A DNA stretch of 64,000 nucleotides from Atherix ibis (lineage: Eukaryota; Arthropoda; Insecta; Diptera; Athericidae). The stretch spans positions 54,139,920 to 54,203,919 of the forward strand of contig OY282606.1 in assembly GCA_958298945.1 (NCBI GenBank), read 5' to 3'. Both the position numbers and the translations under genes were made by a program. Positions 28,825-40,030 of this stretch are shown here, piece after piece; the first letter of the stretch is position 1; every line of letters starts with the position of its first letter. The notes below the pieces were generated by a model. It searched no databases and had not been told where the DNA came from. It saw only the letters and a program-made list of their open reading frames with translations.

Positions 28825-31800
28825 TTTGTTTGACAAAAAACCAACAGATGGCCCACCCTGTATAATAAAAGAAAAATATCAAAACACTAAAATTTTGTGG
28901 AACTATGCAAGTATTCACATTTAAGTAAATAGTTAGCGGGTTAATATAAAAGTATAAACTATTTAATTTAACAGACAAATTTCCAGGCTCCATTAATTTT
29001 ATGTCTAAAATATATTTTATGAAGGGCTTTCAGAAAATTTGAAATATGTATAAGAGATAAGTTATAGTAATAATTTCGAAGAATTTATATTTTATCCTAT
29101 TTTGCAGATATTCAATACTGAATTATATACAATTTTGTATCGATTGGCAAATAATTTATTTACAAATTTTATCAATCGATACGAAATCAGTAACTATTAA
29201 CTATTATACATGATTCCAGAATTGCTTCTACTCATTTGTGTAGACTTCAATAAATTTTTGGCAGTGAATTCAACTTGATTGTGCCAAAAGCTGTTATTTC
29301 AATGATTCATTGTCTAGTACTGTCTATTGATTTTACTTCGTTAGCATATATTTTCGTTGAATCAGCCAAACTGGAACAAAATTTAAATGAATGGTTCTTG
29401 AATCGTTGCCATACTTTGGCTCATTGAGGTTATGTTACAGCAGCTGGAAATAAATGAAGTAATTTGAAATTGTTCTCCCACTAAAATTCGTCTTTTTGTG
29501 CAACTATTTTTTATAACCATAAATAAAATTGGTTGCTATTAATGTATTTGAATTTATTTATAAAATTTGAACATATATTTAAGAAGATTGTTTACTAAAA
29601 TTGTATCTTATATTCAATGTGTTTTTATTCTATTCAGTTCAATTCTATTAATATCTTTAAATTCGGACATTTTTGTAGAGAATATAATAAAAATTAAAAT
29701 TTAATGAAAATTTTGATTAGACTAAGACACAATGTAAATAACAGGCTATGAGAAAGACTTAACACCTACGATTGGGACAGTAAATTAAATTAAATCCACT
29801 TATTTATTTATATTAAAAATATACTTTTAATAATATAAAATTAAATTTTTAGAGAAAAATATTATTATTTTGAGAGTGTTAATTTATGTTCCTGCCTTTG
29901 TTAAGTGAGTCTGTGAGTACACATACGTGTATGTGTATATAAAATAATTTCCAATTAATCTTTTTCCAAAACAGTTTACTTTGGAAAGATAAAGCAAAAT
30001 TTAAAAATACGGATAGAATATACTAATTACTAAATTATTTAAATATAAAAATTAATGCTTAAAAATAATATTTCAGTACCAATGTTACTTGGAACAAAAA
30101 TAAAAAAATGAACATAACTCCCAGTCTTGAATACCATTTTTAAAATACTTTTGATGTATTAGAACAAGTTGGTCAAAATTTAAATGAAATAATTAAGAAT
30201 TTTTGTAATGATATTGTAGTAAATCTTAAATATTTTTACCTCACAAATTTAGTATTGTATTAAAAAATATACCTATTAAAATATTTTATAACGATTGCTA
30301 AAATTCTCACTTTAAAAGCTAACAAATACCGTGCTGCTAAGATGGAGTGAATACATAATTGTTTGCATAAGTTAAAAAAAATATATTCTGAAAAGAAAAT
30401 TAATTTTTAGTGAAAAACTGATAAATTTGATAAAAAGAAAACTGACAATAATCAATAAAATATATCTTTTAAGAGTGAAAAGACAAAAAACAATCAAGCC
30501 AATTATTGAAAAGTCTTGTTAAAATTTGTATAGGTACTGGCGTCTGGGAGTCTTTCCTAGATATTGATCACAAACTAAGAAAAATATATTATTTATCTTC
30601 TTTGTTTTGCAATAGTTTATTATATTTATTTCAGATATATAGGTGCGCTCACAAAATTTTTAGAAATTGTAAGGATACAGCAGACACAAAAATGACAAAT
30701 CTTCTGTGTATGTACAACAATATGACCTTATTCTAAAAGGGTTGCCAGATTGGAATAAATTGTCTGAAAAATAATATTCCTACAGCACCATTATGTTTAA
30801 ATATTATTTTATAAAACACAGAAATTTATATAAAATAATAAAACTGATAAGATTTTCTAAGACTTCGTTAATGACATCAATACTTTCTATTAAAGTATGT
30901 ATTTTTGCTATCAATTTGAACATGCAAATTTTTAAATTTGAATTTATTTAGATTTGAATTTATCTTTTTTATAGAATTATATTTTTAGTTTCAATTTATT
31001 ATTAAACATTTCTTTTTATAATCATTTTATTGAAATTTTTTTATATTAATTCCTAACTATTTAAACGATATGCACAAGACGATGTATTGTAATAAGAGTA
31101 TCCTTTTATTTATATTAGAGAGAATATTTGTGAATAAATTTTACTATCAAAATTGTTACATTTCTTCAGAGTTTTAAAAATCTGCAAATAAATTTTATTT
31201 ACGAGTATTAAATCATTACAAAATACCAGTATTCATTGAAAATTATTTAAATTGTTCATTTTCCAATAATCATTGAAAATTTACTTTTATTTACAATTGA
31301 ATTTTGAATATATTTCATTAAAATTTAAGGTTAAAAAAATATTATTATTATTATAATTTTTATAATAATACTTCAAAATCATGAAATTATGTTTCATATT
31401 TTTATATAAATATTAATAAAAATTTTAAAAATTTGACATAAACATATGTTTTTATATAAAGAATTAATAAACTTTTAAGTTTTTAAAAATTATTAATACT
31501 AAACTATGATAAAATAATATTTTGATGATTGATATTCCGAAATAGTTTATGAAAGAAAATATTTGGAGTGTAGGCTTACTTGAAAAATATATTTGTTGGT
31601 ATGATGTTTATCCATATTAATAGTCTGATAATTAAATGGACATTTGTGCATTTGGGATATATGGATAGACTTAATTTTCTCTCTAAAAGAGTTTAATTTA
31701 AATCAAAATCAATTCAATTATCGAATCATATTCTGCTCGATGTTCTAGCCTAACAAACAATTTTAGTTAAAATTTCGAGTAGGTTTAGTCTTTTTGTTGA

Positions 31801-32699
31801 ATGTTATCGATATATCTATCTTGGTTCTATTATATGAAATAACTTCCTAGCATTTTATTAAAAGTCCACAAATAATAATAGTAATAAAAATTTTATTATT
31901 TATAATAGTAATATAAATGTGGTTTTGGTAGAACTTACATAAATGAAATTCATACGTTAAAAATAAAAAAATTGCTTAGTATTTAAGAAATTATTCTTTG
32001 TTAAATTTTTTATATTAAAACTTTAGTTAAAAATGTAATTTTCTCTTCACTAAAAAAATTTGAAAAGAATATGTATTAATTTTGAATTAAGTTTCATTGA
32101 ATTTATGATCAAATATATTTTAATTATGCTAATACTAAGAAAACTTAAATAATAAAAATTGTTTTATTTGTACACAAGATAAGGTTTGTGTGATCTGAAT
32201 TTGGATTTGAGATAATAAAGTTGGATAAAATAAAATGCCAACATAAAAACACACGAAGAAATTTCATTAAAACTAATTCAGATTAAGGATATTCAAAGTT
32301 CATTGTAGGACATCGTCCTTGCAAAAACTTGACATAAAAGCGTATGTTTAACCTTTTGTTTTGTAATGCTGATGCTCTTCGATCTAAAAGTAGAAAACTT
32401 TTATATTCTTGTAAATAGAATTTCATATAATTAGTTATATGAGAAGAAACTAGATGCATGGAAGAATGTACCATTTGTGACTTGGTAACAGAGAAATTAA
32501 AGTTTGCTTTTCATCTATTTTTATATAAAGCTTTTGAATATCGAAAAAAATATTTTATATAAATTTCCAACAGCTTTACTTATTTTGACAAATATACGAC
32601 TATTTATATCGTGCAAATAGAAAATTTTACAACAAATGTTTTTTTTTTTTAATTTTAATGAGATGTTTTCGGTCTGAGAGATATAGTTTGAAGATGTAG
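28825..32699. other. Long AT-rich stretch without recognised genes
   Basis: Nearly 4 kb of A/T-runs with stops in all frames. A short imperfect inverted repeat around 29135-29183 (GTATCGATTG and CAATCGATAC) is present. The open frames at 28658-28993 (minus) and 30506-30736 look like chance. Confidence 0.5.
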
Positions 32700-33005
32700 A
32701 AATAACCAAAGTAATCCAGGATGCCATACGCGGTCGAAAGCATGTAAAATATCACGAAATATTCCGGGACAGTATTCCTTTCGCTCTAGTGAGAACACTA
32801 TTTTTGTGAATTTTCAGTCTTAAATCCAAACTGATGCTGAGAAATCAAATTATTGGTTTCAATTAGAGGATAAACACGTTTTCGGATTATTTTTTTAAAG
32901 AATTTTCGATAAAATGGTAGAGACTTGTGGCTCTCCACATGAGGTAGCAACGTTTCTGCGTTTGTTGAGTTTTGATATTATAAAGGAAACAATGATGTGA
33001 GAAGG
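32700..33005 (-). mobile_element. Jockey-clade reverse transcriptase fragment
   Basis: Minus strand, several frames: SQHQFGFKTENSQ (for HQFGFRxxHST), KEYCPGIFRDILHAFDRVWH (for the FLDVxxAFDxVWH block with the first catalytic aspartate) and LYLSDRKHLIK. This is the order of Jockey RT motifs 2a to 4. No ends found. Short and old. Confidence 0.62.
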
Positions 33006-34049
33006 ATACAATATATATATTGTATGAAATATCGGGACAAAATTTTTTGTAATATTTGTTTAAGTAATTTATTTGATAGGTATTCTTTTATACATATATT
33101 TTTTATTTAAAATATTTTATTTACTTATAATTTTTGTATCGAATTTTTTTTTATTATAGTAAATTTTCTTATCATTAAGTCTTTTCATTGAATTTTATTG
33201 AATTTTTCAAGCATTTTGTATCATTTAGTGTAACGATATTCTAGCATTTAAACAACGTTAATTTTGAAAATTGATAGCTTTATGTAAATAAGAAAAATTC
33301 ATATTATACTGTTGTATTTTGATTAGCATCTAGAAGATAAAAAAACCATTGATTGTTTTCTTATATTTTTTACCAATAATGAGGTTTAGATTTTAAAAGT
33401 TTGACTTTCTAATACAATACTAAAAACTTCAAAAGACAATCGAGTGCAATATATACTGTTTTTTTCTTCTTGAAGAGCCGGCATATTATAACTCCGGTCA
33501 TAGCACCGGAGTTATAATACATAACTTCGGTGTTCTGGTACATGGCGGACAAGTCTCTGCAAGTTGATATTAAATGTCACAAATTTATGTAGTAATAGTT
33601 ATTATTCATTTACGGTAAGATGCTGTGTATTTAATTGAGAACTTGGGACTGATGAGAAATAGAAGAAATTCTCTCCGAAAAAAATAAAGAGGGCAGCATT
33701 TCAGGATATGGATTATAGTAAGACGATACGATATGACCGATCCTAATTATATAGATCCTTCTAACCCAAAATTAAGGAATAATATATATAGAAAGGTATC
33801 GGTAGATGAACAGGCCTATCATTGGGTATTCTTATACTGTTAAATACACCATCTGTGAATTGGTATATTAGTTACCAAGTACACCTACATTCTTGGAATC
33901 AACCTTATTCGATAGTTCTATTTTCTGAGAGACTATATAGTATTGTTACTAATTGGGCAACATATTTATCCAAAATTGGATACATATGTTATGTTGCCCA
34001 ACTACAAATACTTATTATAATGCTAAATATATGCGTTATAATGCATATA
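33006..34049. other. AT-rich stretch
   Basis: Apart from the short hairpin, no recognised feature. Confidence 0.45.
33485..33518. repeat. Perfect hairpin, 14-bp arms, 6-base loop
   Basis: ATTATAACTCCGGT at 33485-33498 pairs exactly with 33505-33518. It is GC-richer than its surroundings, and ACTTCGGTGTT nearby suggests part of a decayed repeat. Confidence 0.85.
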
Positions 34050-34051
34050 TA

Positions 34052-34467
34052 GGGTTTTCCAAAAGGAGTGATATGATTTCTTTAAAAAAAAAACACACTA
34101 ATTGTTAAGGAAATTCAAATGATTTTTATTTAATGTAAAGTACAATCGATACAATTAAGTTCTGAATAAAACCTCATTCAAATGGCCTCCACGACTTCTT
34201 TTGCAGGAACGAATCCTATGAACCCAATTTTCGAGCACTTTTTCCACTAAATCAAGTCGTATGTCATGAATAACACGTTCAATATTGACTACTAAAGCTT
34301 GAAGGGAGTCTGGTTTATTGCTAAAGACCATTGACTTCAAATAACCACACAAGAAATAGTCTAATGGTGTTAAATCACAACTTCTTGGAGACCATTCAAG
34401 GTATCATGACATATTATAAATGGCCGAAACGTTACTTAGAAATCATATCACTTTTATTGGAAAACCT
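34052..34467 (-). mobile_element. Visitor-like transposon, internally deleted (416 bp)
   Basis: Flanked by TA (34050-34051 and 34468-34469). Ends GGGTTTTCCAAAAGGAGTGA and, reversed, AGGTTTTCCAATAAAAGTGA, pairing on through TATGATTTCT. It holds only the C-terminal part of a DD41D transposase on the minus strand, so the 5' two-thirds has been removed while both ends remain. Confidence 0.85.
34155..34397 (-). pseudogene. DD41D transposase C-terminus
   Basis: Reads WSPRSCDLTPLDYFLCGYLK with the third catalytic aspartate (PLD), then FSNKPDSLQALVVNIERVIH and ENWVHRIRSCKRSRGGHLNE, ending FRT at a stop. The same C-terminal pattern as the element at 17893-19162 (NWVERMGYCKASRGSHLND). Confidence 0.85.
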
Positions 34468-34469
34468 TA

Positions 34470-35439
34470 TATTTAAAAGATATAATGAGTGCCTCCAGTA
34501 TGACACAATTTTCGTGGCATACTGGAGTAAATCTTGAGCGATAATATTATTAGGGAAGACAAAAAAGACTTTATTAGTAGATTATTATAACAAGAAAGTA
34601 TAATATAATTTATTACATATAAACTTGAATAAAGCTTTTTTGATTAAATGATAAATTTTTGTCGAAACCCTATCATTACCAAAAATACTCTGCTAGGTGC
34701 TATTTAATGTTAAGAGGTACAAGTTTGCTCCATAAATAAAATAAGTAAAGTCTTTTTAAGTGGAAGATAGGGAATTAATATTAATATTAAAAATACGGAT
34801 CCAAAGTGATCAAAAGTGAAAGAATTCACAACAAAATAGCCCAGCTGAACCACAATTTGATGTGGGCATATTCAGTTATAATCGTTGCAGAGATCGAATG
34901 AAGTAAAAGAGATCGAATGAAGTATTTTAATAGCCAATAAAGACAGAGTGAAATGAAAGAAAGGCTTTCTTCTATCAATTCTTAAAGCATGTTGATTTTG
35001 GCTAAGATTTTCTTCAATCCTCAAATTTAATTTGGCGATATTTACTCAAATATTTTAGAGGCAGAAGTGCAAAAAAAACATTGAACTGCATTTGTCAGCC
35101 GTCGGTTATGGGCCACATAGACTATCGGTAATTTTCAATAGCTCGGGAAGGTAAAGAATACTAGTACGTAAGAATATGTTTTTAAAAAAAATAAGAAGAG
35201 CATTACTCCTTATCAGGTGAGGTATCTTTTGAAAAATTCAATATATAACTCTAAAAAAACAATTGGTTCGAAAATGGATACAGTTTAGGTATCTAGGTAA
35301 TAATCAAATAATCTGATTTTAAATAACAAAATGGATGGACAATTATTTGATAGAAATATTAAAAATTATAGAATTTGCTTATTGTCATAAAAGAGTAAAC
35401 AAATTTCTTAAATTTTCGTTCCGATATACAAAATTCCCT
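34470..35439. other. AT-rich spacer with short duplication
   Basis: Contains a direct duplication of GAGATCGAATGAAGTA near 34891-34925. No gene recognised. Confidence 0.5.
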
Positions 35440-36633
35440 TTAAGTTCCAGCTCGATTTTGTTTGGCCGCTATTGTGGTTTGGATGATATTTGTCTGTTGG
35501 CATTTGACAGTCGTGACGGTCGTAGTGGTCAATAGCACTTTATTATGGAACATCTAATGCCGCAGAGAAAATTACGTTACTTTTTTTGGTGTTAATCATA
35601 TGCCGAGCAAGTCAACCATTAAGCGTGTATAAAATAATTTTGAAAATACTCATACACTGGGAGATAAAGTGAAGACTGGACGACAATTAAGCTAACGTAC
35701 ACCTGAAAAGATTGATGCAGTGAGGCAGAGTGTTGCTAAATGTTCGGGTACATCTCCGACGCCTTGCACAAGAATTGGGCATAACTCCATCATGTTTGTT
35801 AAAAATCCTCAAAAAAGATTTACTTTTAGCACAACAGCTGCAGGAAAATGACCATGAACGGCGGCTAGGCTGGAGTGCTCGAGTTTTACAGCTCGGTATA
35901 ACCGACCATCATTTTTAGCAAAAAAACATTATGAAGGCCGAGGCACACTTCGACTTGGTTGACTTTTAAAAAAAAACAGAATCGCCACTATTGTGGCATT
36001 AAAAACCCTCAATTGATACACCAAAGACCACTATACCCTCATAGAGTAACTGTTTGGCGCGGCATGTGGGTTAGCCACAACATTGGGACATATTTCTTTG
36101 AGGATGCTGGAGGCAATGCTGTAACATTTACTGATAGAGGCTATCTAGATATGTTGGAAAACTTTCTTCTGCCCGAATTGGATCAATTAGGCCTGTAGAA
36201 TATGTGGTTCCAACAAGACCATGCCATATCACACACAACTCGTGCTACGATGCAAATTTGGAGAGAAATTTTTCAAGGCCGAATAGTGTCAAAAAGTGGT
36301 GATATCGACTGGCCTCCACGATCCCCTGATTTGAACTCACCCGTTTTCTTCGTATGAGGGTATTTAAAGGAAAAGATGTATACTAAAAAACCAACTATAA
36401 CCTCGATGCTTAAAGACAACTTTCGAAACGAAATTGATGAAATAACACCAGAATTCTGTGAAAATTTTCTGAAAAATTTGCTTAAAAGAGAGTCGTAGCT
36501 AGAGGTAGGTATTTGACTAACATCATATTTTATACATATTCGTAAGGACTATATAATCAATCATTATCAAAGTGTATTTCATTTAAAAATTATTAAAAAA
36601 AAGACTTCAACCTGGAACATAAAACGCACCCTG
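35440..36633 (+). mobile_element. Visitor-like transposon, old
   Basis: Right end, reversed, reads CAGGGTGCGTTTTATGTTCC and lies next to TA at 36634. I could not find a clean left partner; AAGTTCCAG near 35443 may be its decayed end. Contains a heavily broken DD41D transposase. Confidence 0.65.
35545..36498 (+). pseudogene. DD41D transposase, many stops
   Basis: Blocks in order: VNHMPSKSTIKRV, TPEKIDAVRQSVAKCSGTSL, RRLAQELGITPSCLLKILKK, QRPLYPHRVTVWRGMWVSHN, NIGTYFFEDAGGNAVTFTDR, MWFQQDHAISHTTRATMQIW (second aspartate kept), DWPPRSPDLNSPVFFV (third aspartate replaced) and FCENFLKNLLKRES. Multiple stops. Clearly the same family as 18004-19055 but more decayed. Confidence 0.8.
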
Positions 36634-36669
36634 TATAAGATTACCAATTAAGAAAAGAATTTACTTAAA

Positions 36670-36730
36670 AGCAATTGTCCTTAACCTAGAATATTTTAAG
36701 AGCAATTGTCCTTAATCTAAAATACTTGAA
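36670..36730. repeat. Direct duplication of about 30 bp
   Basis: GCAATTGTCCTTAAYCTARA occurs twice in tandem with a spacing near 37 bases. Non-coding. Confidence 0.8.
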
Positions 36731-37839
36731 CATATTTTTTCAATAAGTTATTCCAGATTACGATTGAGTCATTTTGCTAAACTCTTCTCTCAGCCATTTT
36801 AAAATAATGCAAATAAATAAAAATTTGTAATACAATTATGACCAAGTAAACGGAAAATAATATTTCTTATTTATTTTCATAAATTGTTTAAATAATAAAT
36901 AAATTATCTTTTTTCCAAAAGAACTTTTGTGTTTACTCTTGACATAATTAGAAAAGTTTATGTTGTACTATAAGATGTATTTTAGGATAAATTGTATATT
37001 ACATAAAATGAGTTAGTATATTTTTATTCTTGTTCTAGCACTCATATTTCATGTAGAAATTAGCAAAACGAAATGCTGTCGCAAAAAGAACAAAATGTTA
37101 CTCTGACCTATTTAACCATCCGTTTGTTTGGGGTTTGACATTAATCCAGATGTTAATACCACAAAAGCGTTTTTGTTTCATAAACAATAGAACCACATAA
37201 ATTACCGCATTGTATGTGATTGTAGGAGCATCTAATTAAAACTTAACCACAAACAAGATGTCGACATTCCTTTCTACGAGTATGGTGTACGAGTATGCCA
37301 GTGATTCTAAATATTTTTTCTTTACTTATAAGAAATTTTACAATTGAACTAATGATTTTCCATACGCATAAAAAATATAATTTCTAATCATTTATAAATA
37401 ACTATATTACAGTTTTTTTGTTGGATAAAACAGACAAATTTCAAAATGCTTTATATTTGAATAAATACAAAATCTGTATTGGAAAACACACAATATTTAA
37501 AATACAACCATTTTTTTCTCGAATCTACAACTATTTTACAATAACAAATAGATTGAGGAACAATAAAATGACACATAAGATAGGAGTAAACATCCATTGA
37601 TGCTTCTCTAAATTGTGACAATTTATTCTTGGTTTAATTTCATAAAGTTAGGAAATCTCGTGGCCAGTGTATTTTTAAGCGTCTATGTATATTTACGGAG
37701 ACGAAAAGTGAGGACAGCTATTATTGAAGTCTCGATAGATCATACTATTACGTACATAATAGGGACCAACTATAGACTTCTATTCCGTATGTCCATATGT
37801 ATCTGATTACCGTATTGTATAGAAGTACTTTTTTATCGA
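36731..37839. other. AT-rich spacer
   Basis: No recognised feature. Confidence 0.5.
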
Positions 37840-38750
37840 CTGTTGCTCACGGATGCCACCGCTGACATCGATACTATATCTTTTTCTGTCGCCAAACTTT
37901 TTGGTTGTAGAACCCGCGCACTATGTTGTGGAATATCTCTTATAGGGCAGCTCCATGTTATAGGGAGCTGTAACAGCTTTTTTTCTCTTATAGGGCAGCT
38001 CCATGTTACAGCGAGCTGTGAGCCATCAAGCCTAGCCACCCTTAAAGCCTTTTGTTGCCCATCGACTGACCCAGTACTTAGCGCAATTCGTCATAGCCTA
38101 CTTAGTAAGAGGAGTGTCGAGTTGCTATGGGTGCCGGGCATGTATGAATTGTGGGTAATGAAAGTACTGACAAGTTAGTTGGAGATACACTCTGTCGATC
38201 AATGATCGCTATCATTCCATTCTACTAACAGAATAGCAAATAACACCATTAGACATCCGAAGACACGATGACTGGACCAATAGCAACACATTTTTGTTCA
38301 CTCATAGGATAACTACCAATAAACCAGTCTATTTAACATCTACACCAAAATTCTGGGCACGGAAGCTCCACAGAATTCGGATTGGATATACTTCTCTCAT
38401 TCATAACTTCCTTTTTGGTAAGATAAATCGTGTCCCTTATGCCAATTCTGTGCCACCCATTTTACTATATTTTATATGAATACCACAAAACCAAGAATTA
38501 CTTTACGGGCAGAATTTTGCCTGGATTCAACAACTCCATTCTGTAGTGACCTATTTAAACTTCTACAATATACTAATCTGCTCCACAAAATATAACAAAA
38601 TTATCAATATTCTATACTACTAACCACAGACCAGTTTCTTTCAGATAATTTCTCACACGTACTATGAAGTCACCAAATGGCGTCATGGTCATGGCGCTAT
38701 GAAGTGGCCCCTGGCACATGTTTAAATAACCTTACAAAAAAAACAAACAA
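37840..38750 (+). mobile_element. RNase H-bearing non-LTR retrotransposon, copy B
   Basis: Starts inside RNase H (LLLTDATADIDTISFSVAKL) and runs to a 3' UTR (GGCGCTATGAAGTGGCCCCT) shared with copy A, ending in [37 protein letters not shown] matches copy A almost residue for residue. A tandem duplication of CTTATAGGGCAGCTCCATGT near 37940 and 37987 disrupts the frame. 5'-truncated. Confidence 0.8.
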
Positions 38751-38779
38751 TAGTGAACCACTGCAAAGATAGTGATCAG

Positions 38780-40030
38780 ATTTCCAAAAAAATGGGTATA
38801 TTATTGCGATGGGTGGAATTTTTTCATGGAGTCCTAAACACTAAACAGTCAGAACACGAGTTGAAAATTCCTCCAGTTGAAGAATATATACTTGAAATGA
38901 TAAAATCGATCTGTCGACTGAAGAACCAAGCACCAATGAAATGATAAAAGCGATCTGTCGACTGAAGAACCACAAATCTCTCGGTATCGACGGAATTGTC
39001 AGCGAACTGGTAAAGTATGGAGACGACACACTATACCAAACAGTTAATCAATTAATGTTCCAAGTATGGAATAGCGAATCAATACCCGACGACTAGCACC
39101 TTGGCATTATCTGTCCCATACTCAAAAAAAAAGATATCACAGACTGTAGCAATTATAGAGGTATTACTTTGGAAAGTACCTTCTAAAAGATATTCTCCGC
39201 TATCTTAATCGGAATAATAGCCCTATTCGCACAAAAAATTATTGGCCCATACAAGAGAGGCTTCACTCCAGGGAAATCAGATACATAGCATATCTTTTCT
39301 TTGCGGCAGGGGTTAAAAAAAAGTTTGCAATGTGGTTAACAGATCCACCCTTGGTTTATCGACTTTAAAGCCGCTTATGATAGCATAACCACAGTAAAAC
39401 TCTACACATCCATGAGAGAGTTCGGAATCACAATAAAATTTATAACACTGACTAGGCTGACCATCACTAGTTTTAGAAGAATAGTAAAAACAGCCGAATA
39501 ACTTTGAGAGCCATTTAGCATCTATAATGGGCTCCGGCAGAAACAAGCAATTTCGTTCGTTCTTTTTAATCTAGTGCTGGAAAAAGTGATCCGTGAATCA
39601 GGAGTTAGCATAAAGGGTACTATTCTTATTATATCAGTCCTGCTTTTAGTATAAGCCTACAGCACTGGCATTATTCTGCCTTACAAGAAGCAAGTTTTTC
39701 TAGTCCTCATGCATTCTTTGAAAACTTCCGTTCTCAGCCAAAATAATTTTCTAGTCCTCGAACGCGAGAGTAGAATACTTCGAAGAATTTTTAGCCCTCT
39801 GTGTAATGATGATTCCGGAGCCTATTTAACGACGAGATCCGACCGCCCGGTTGTGAATAAAATTAAGATCGATAGGCTGCGGTGAGCCGGGCACTTAATT
39901 AGTATTGATGACGAATGTCCTGCCTGGAAAGTCTGTAGTGGTTCTATTTATGGTCCCAGAAGATAAGATAGGCACTACTTATGCTGGTAGTGTCGAATTG
40001 GAAGACGGCGGCGCTAAGCTATAGGTCTTT
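38780..40030 (+). mobile_element. RTE-like non-LTR retrotransposon fragment
   Basis: Begins about 30 bases after copy B's tail. Plus strand reads KSLGIDGIVSELVKYGDDTL, LGIICPILKKKDITDCSNYR then GITLES, FIDFKAAYDSITTVKLYTSM (first catalytic aspartate), NGLRQKQAISFVLFNLVLEK (G-D changed to K-Q), a deletion where YADD should be, then SRILRRIFSPLCNDDSGAYL and KIDRLR followed by AGHL. The order matches the arthropod endonuclease-reverse transcriptases of RTE-like type. Contains a 43-bp tandem duplication (AAATGATAAAA to CTGAAGAACCA near 38896 and 38938). Several stops. Confidence 0.72.

Noticed and set aside
30506..30736. 76-codon open frame
   Set aside because: Isolated in AT-rich DNA, no recognisable domain, no flanking signals.
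36640..36730. Start of a satellite array
   Set aside because: Only two copies of a roughly 30-bp unit; no extension.
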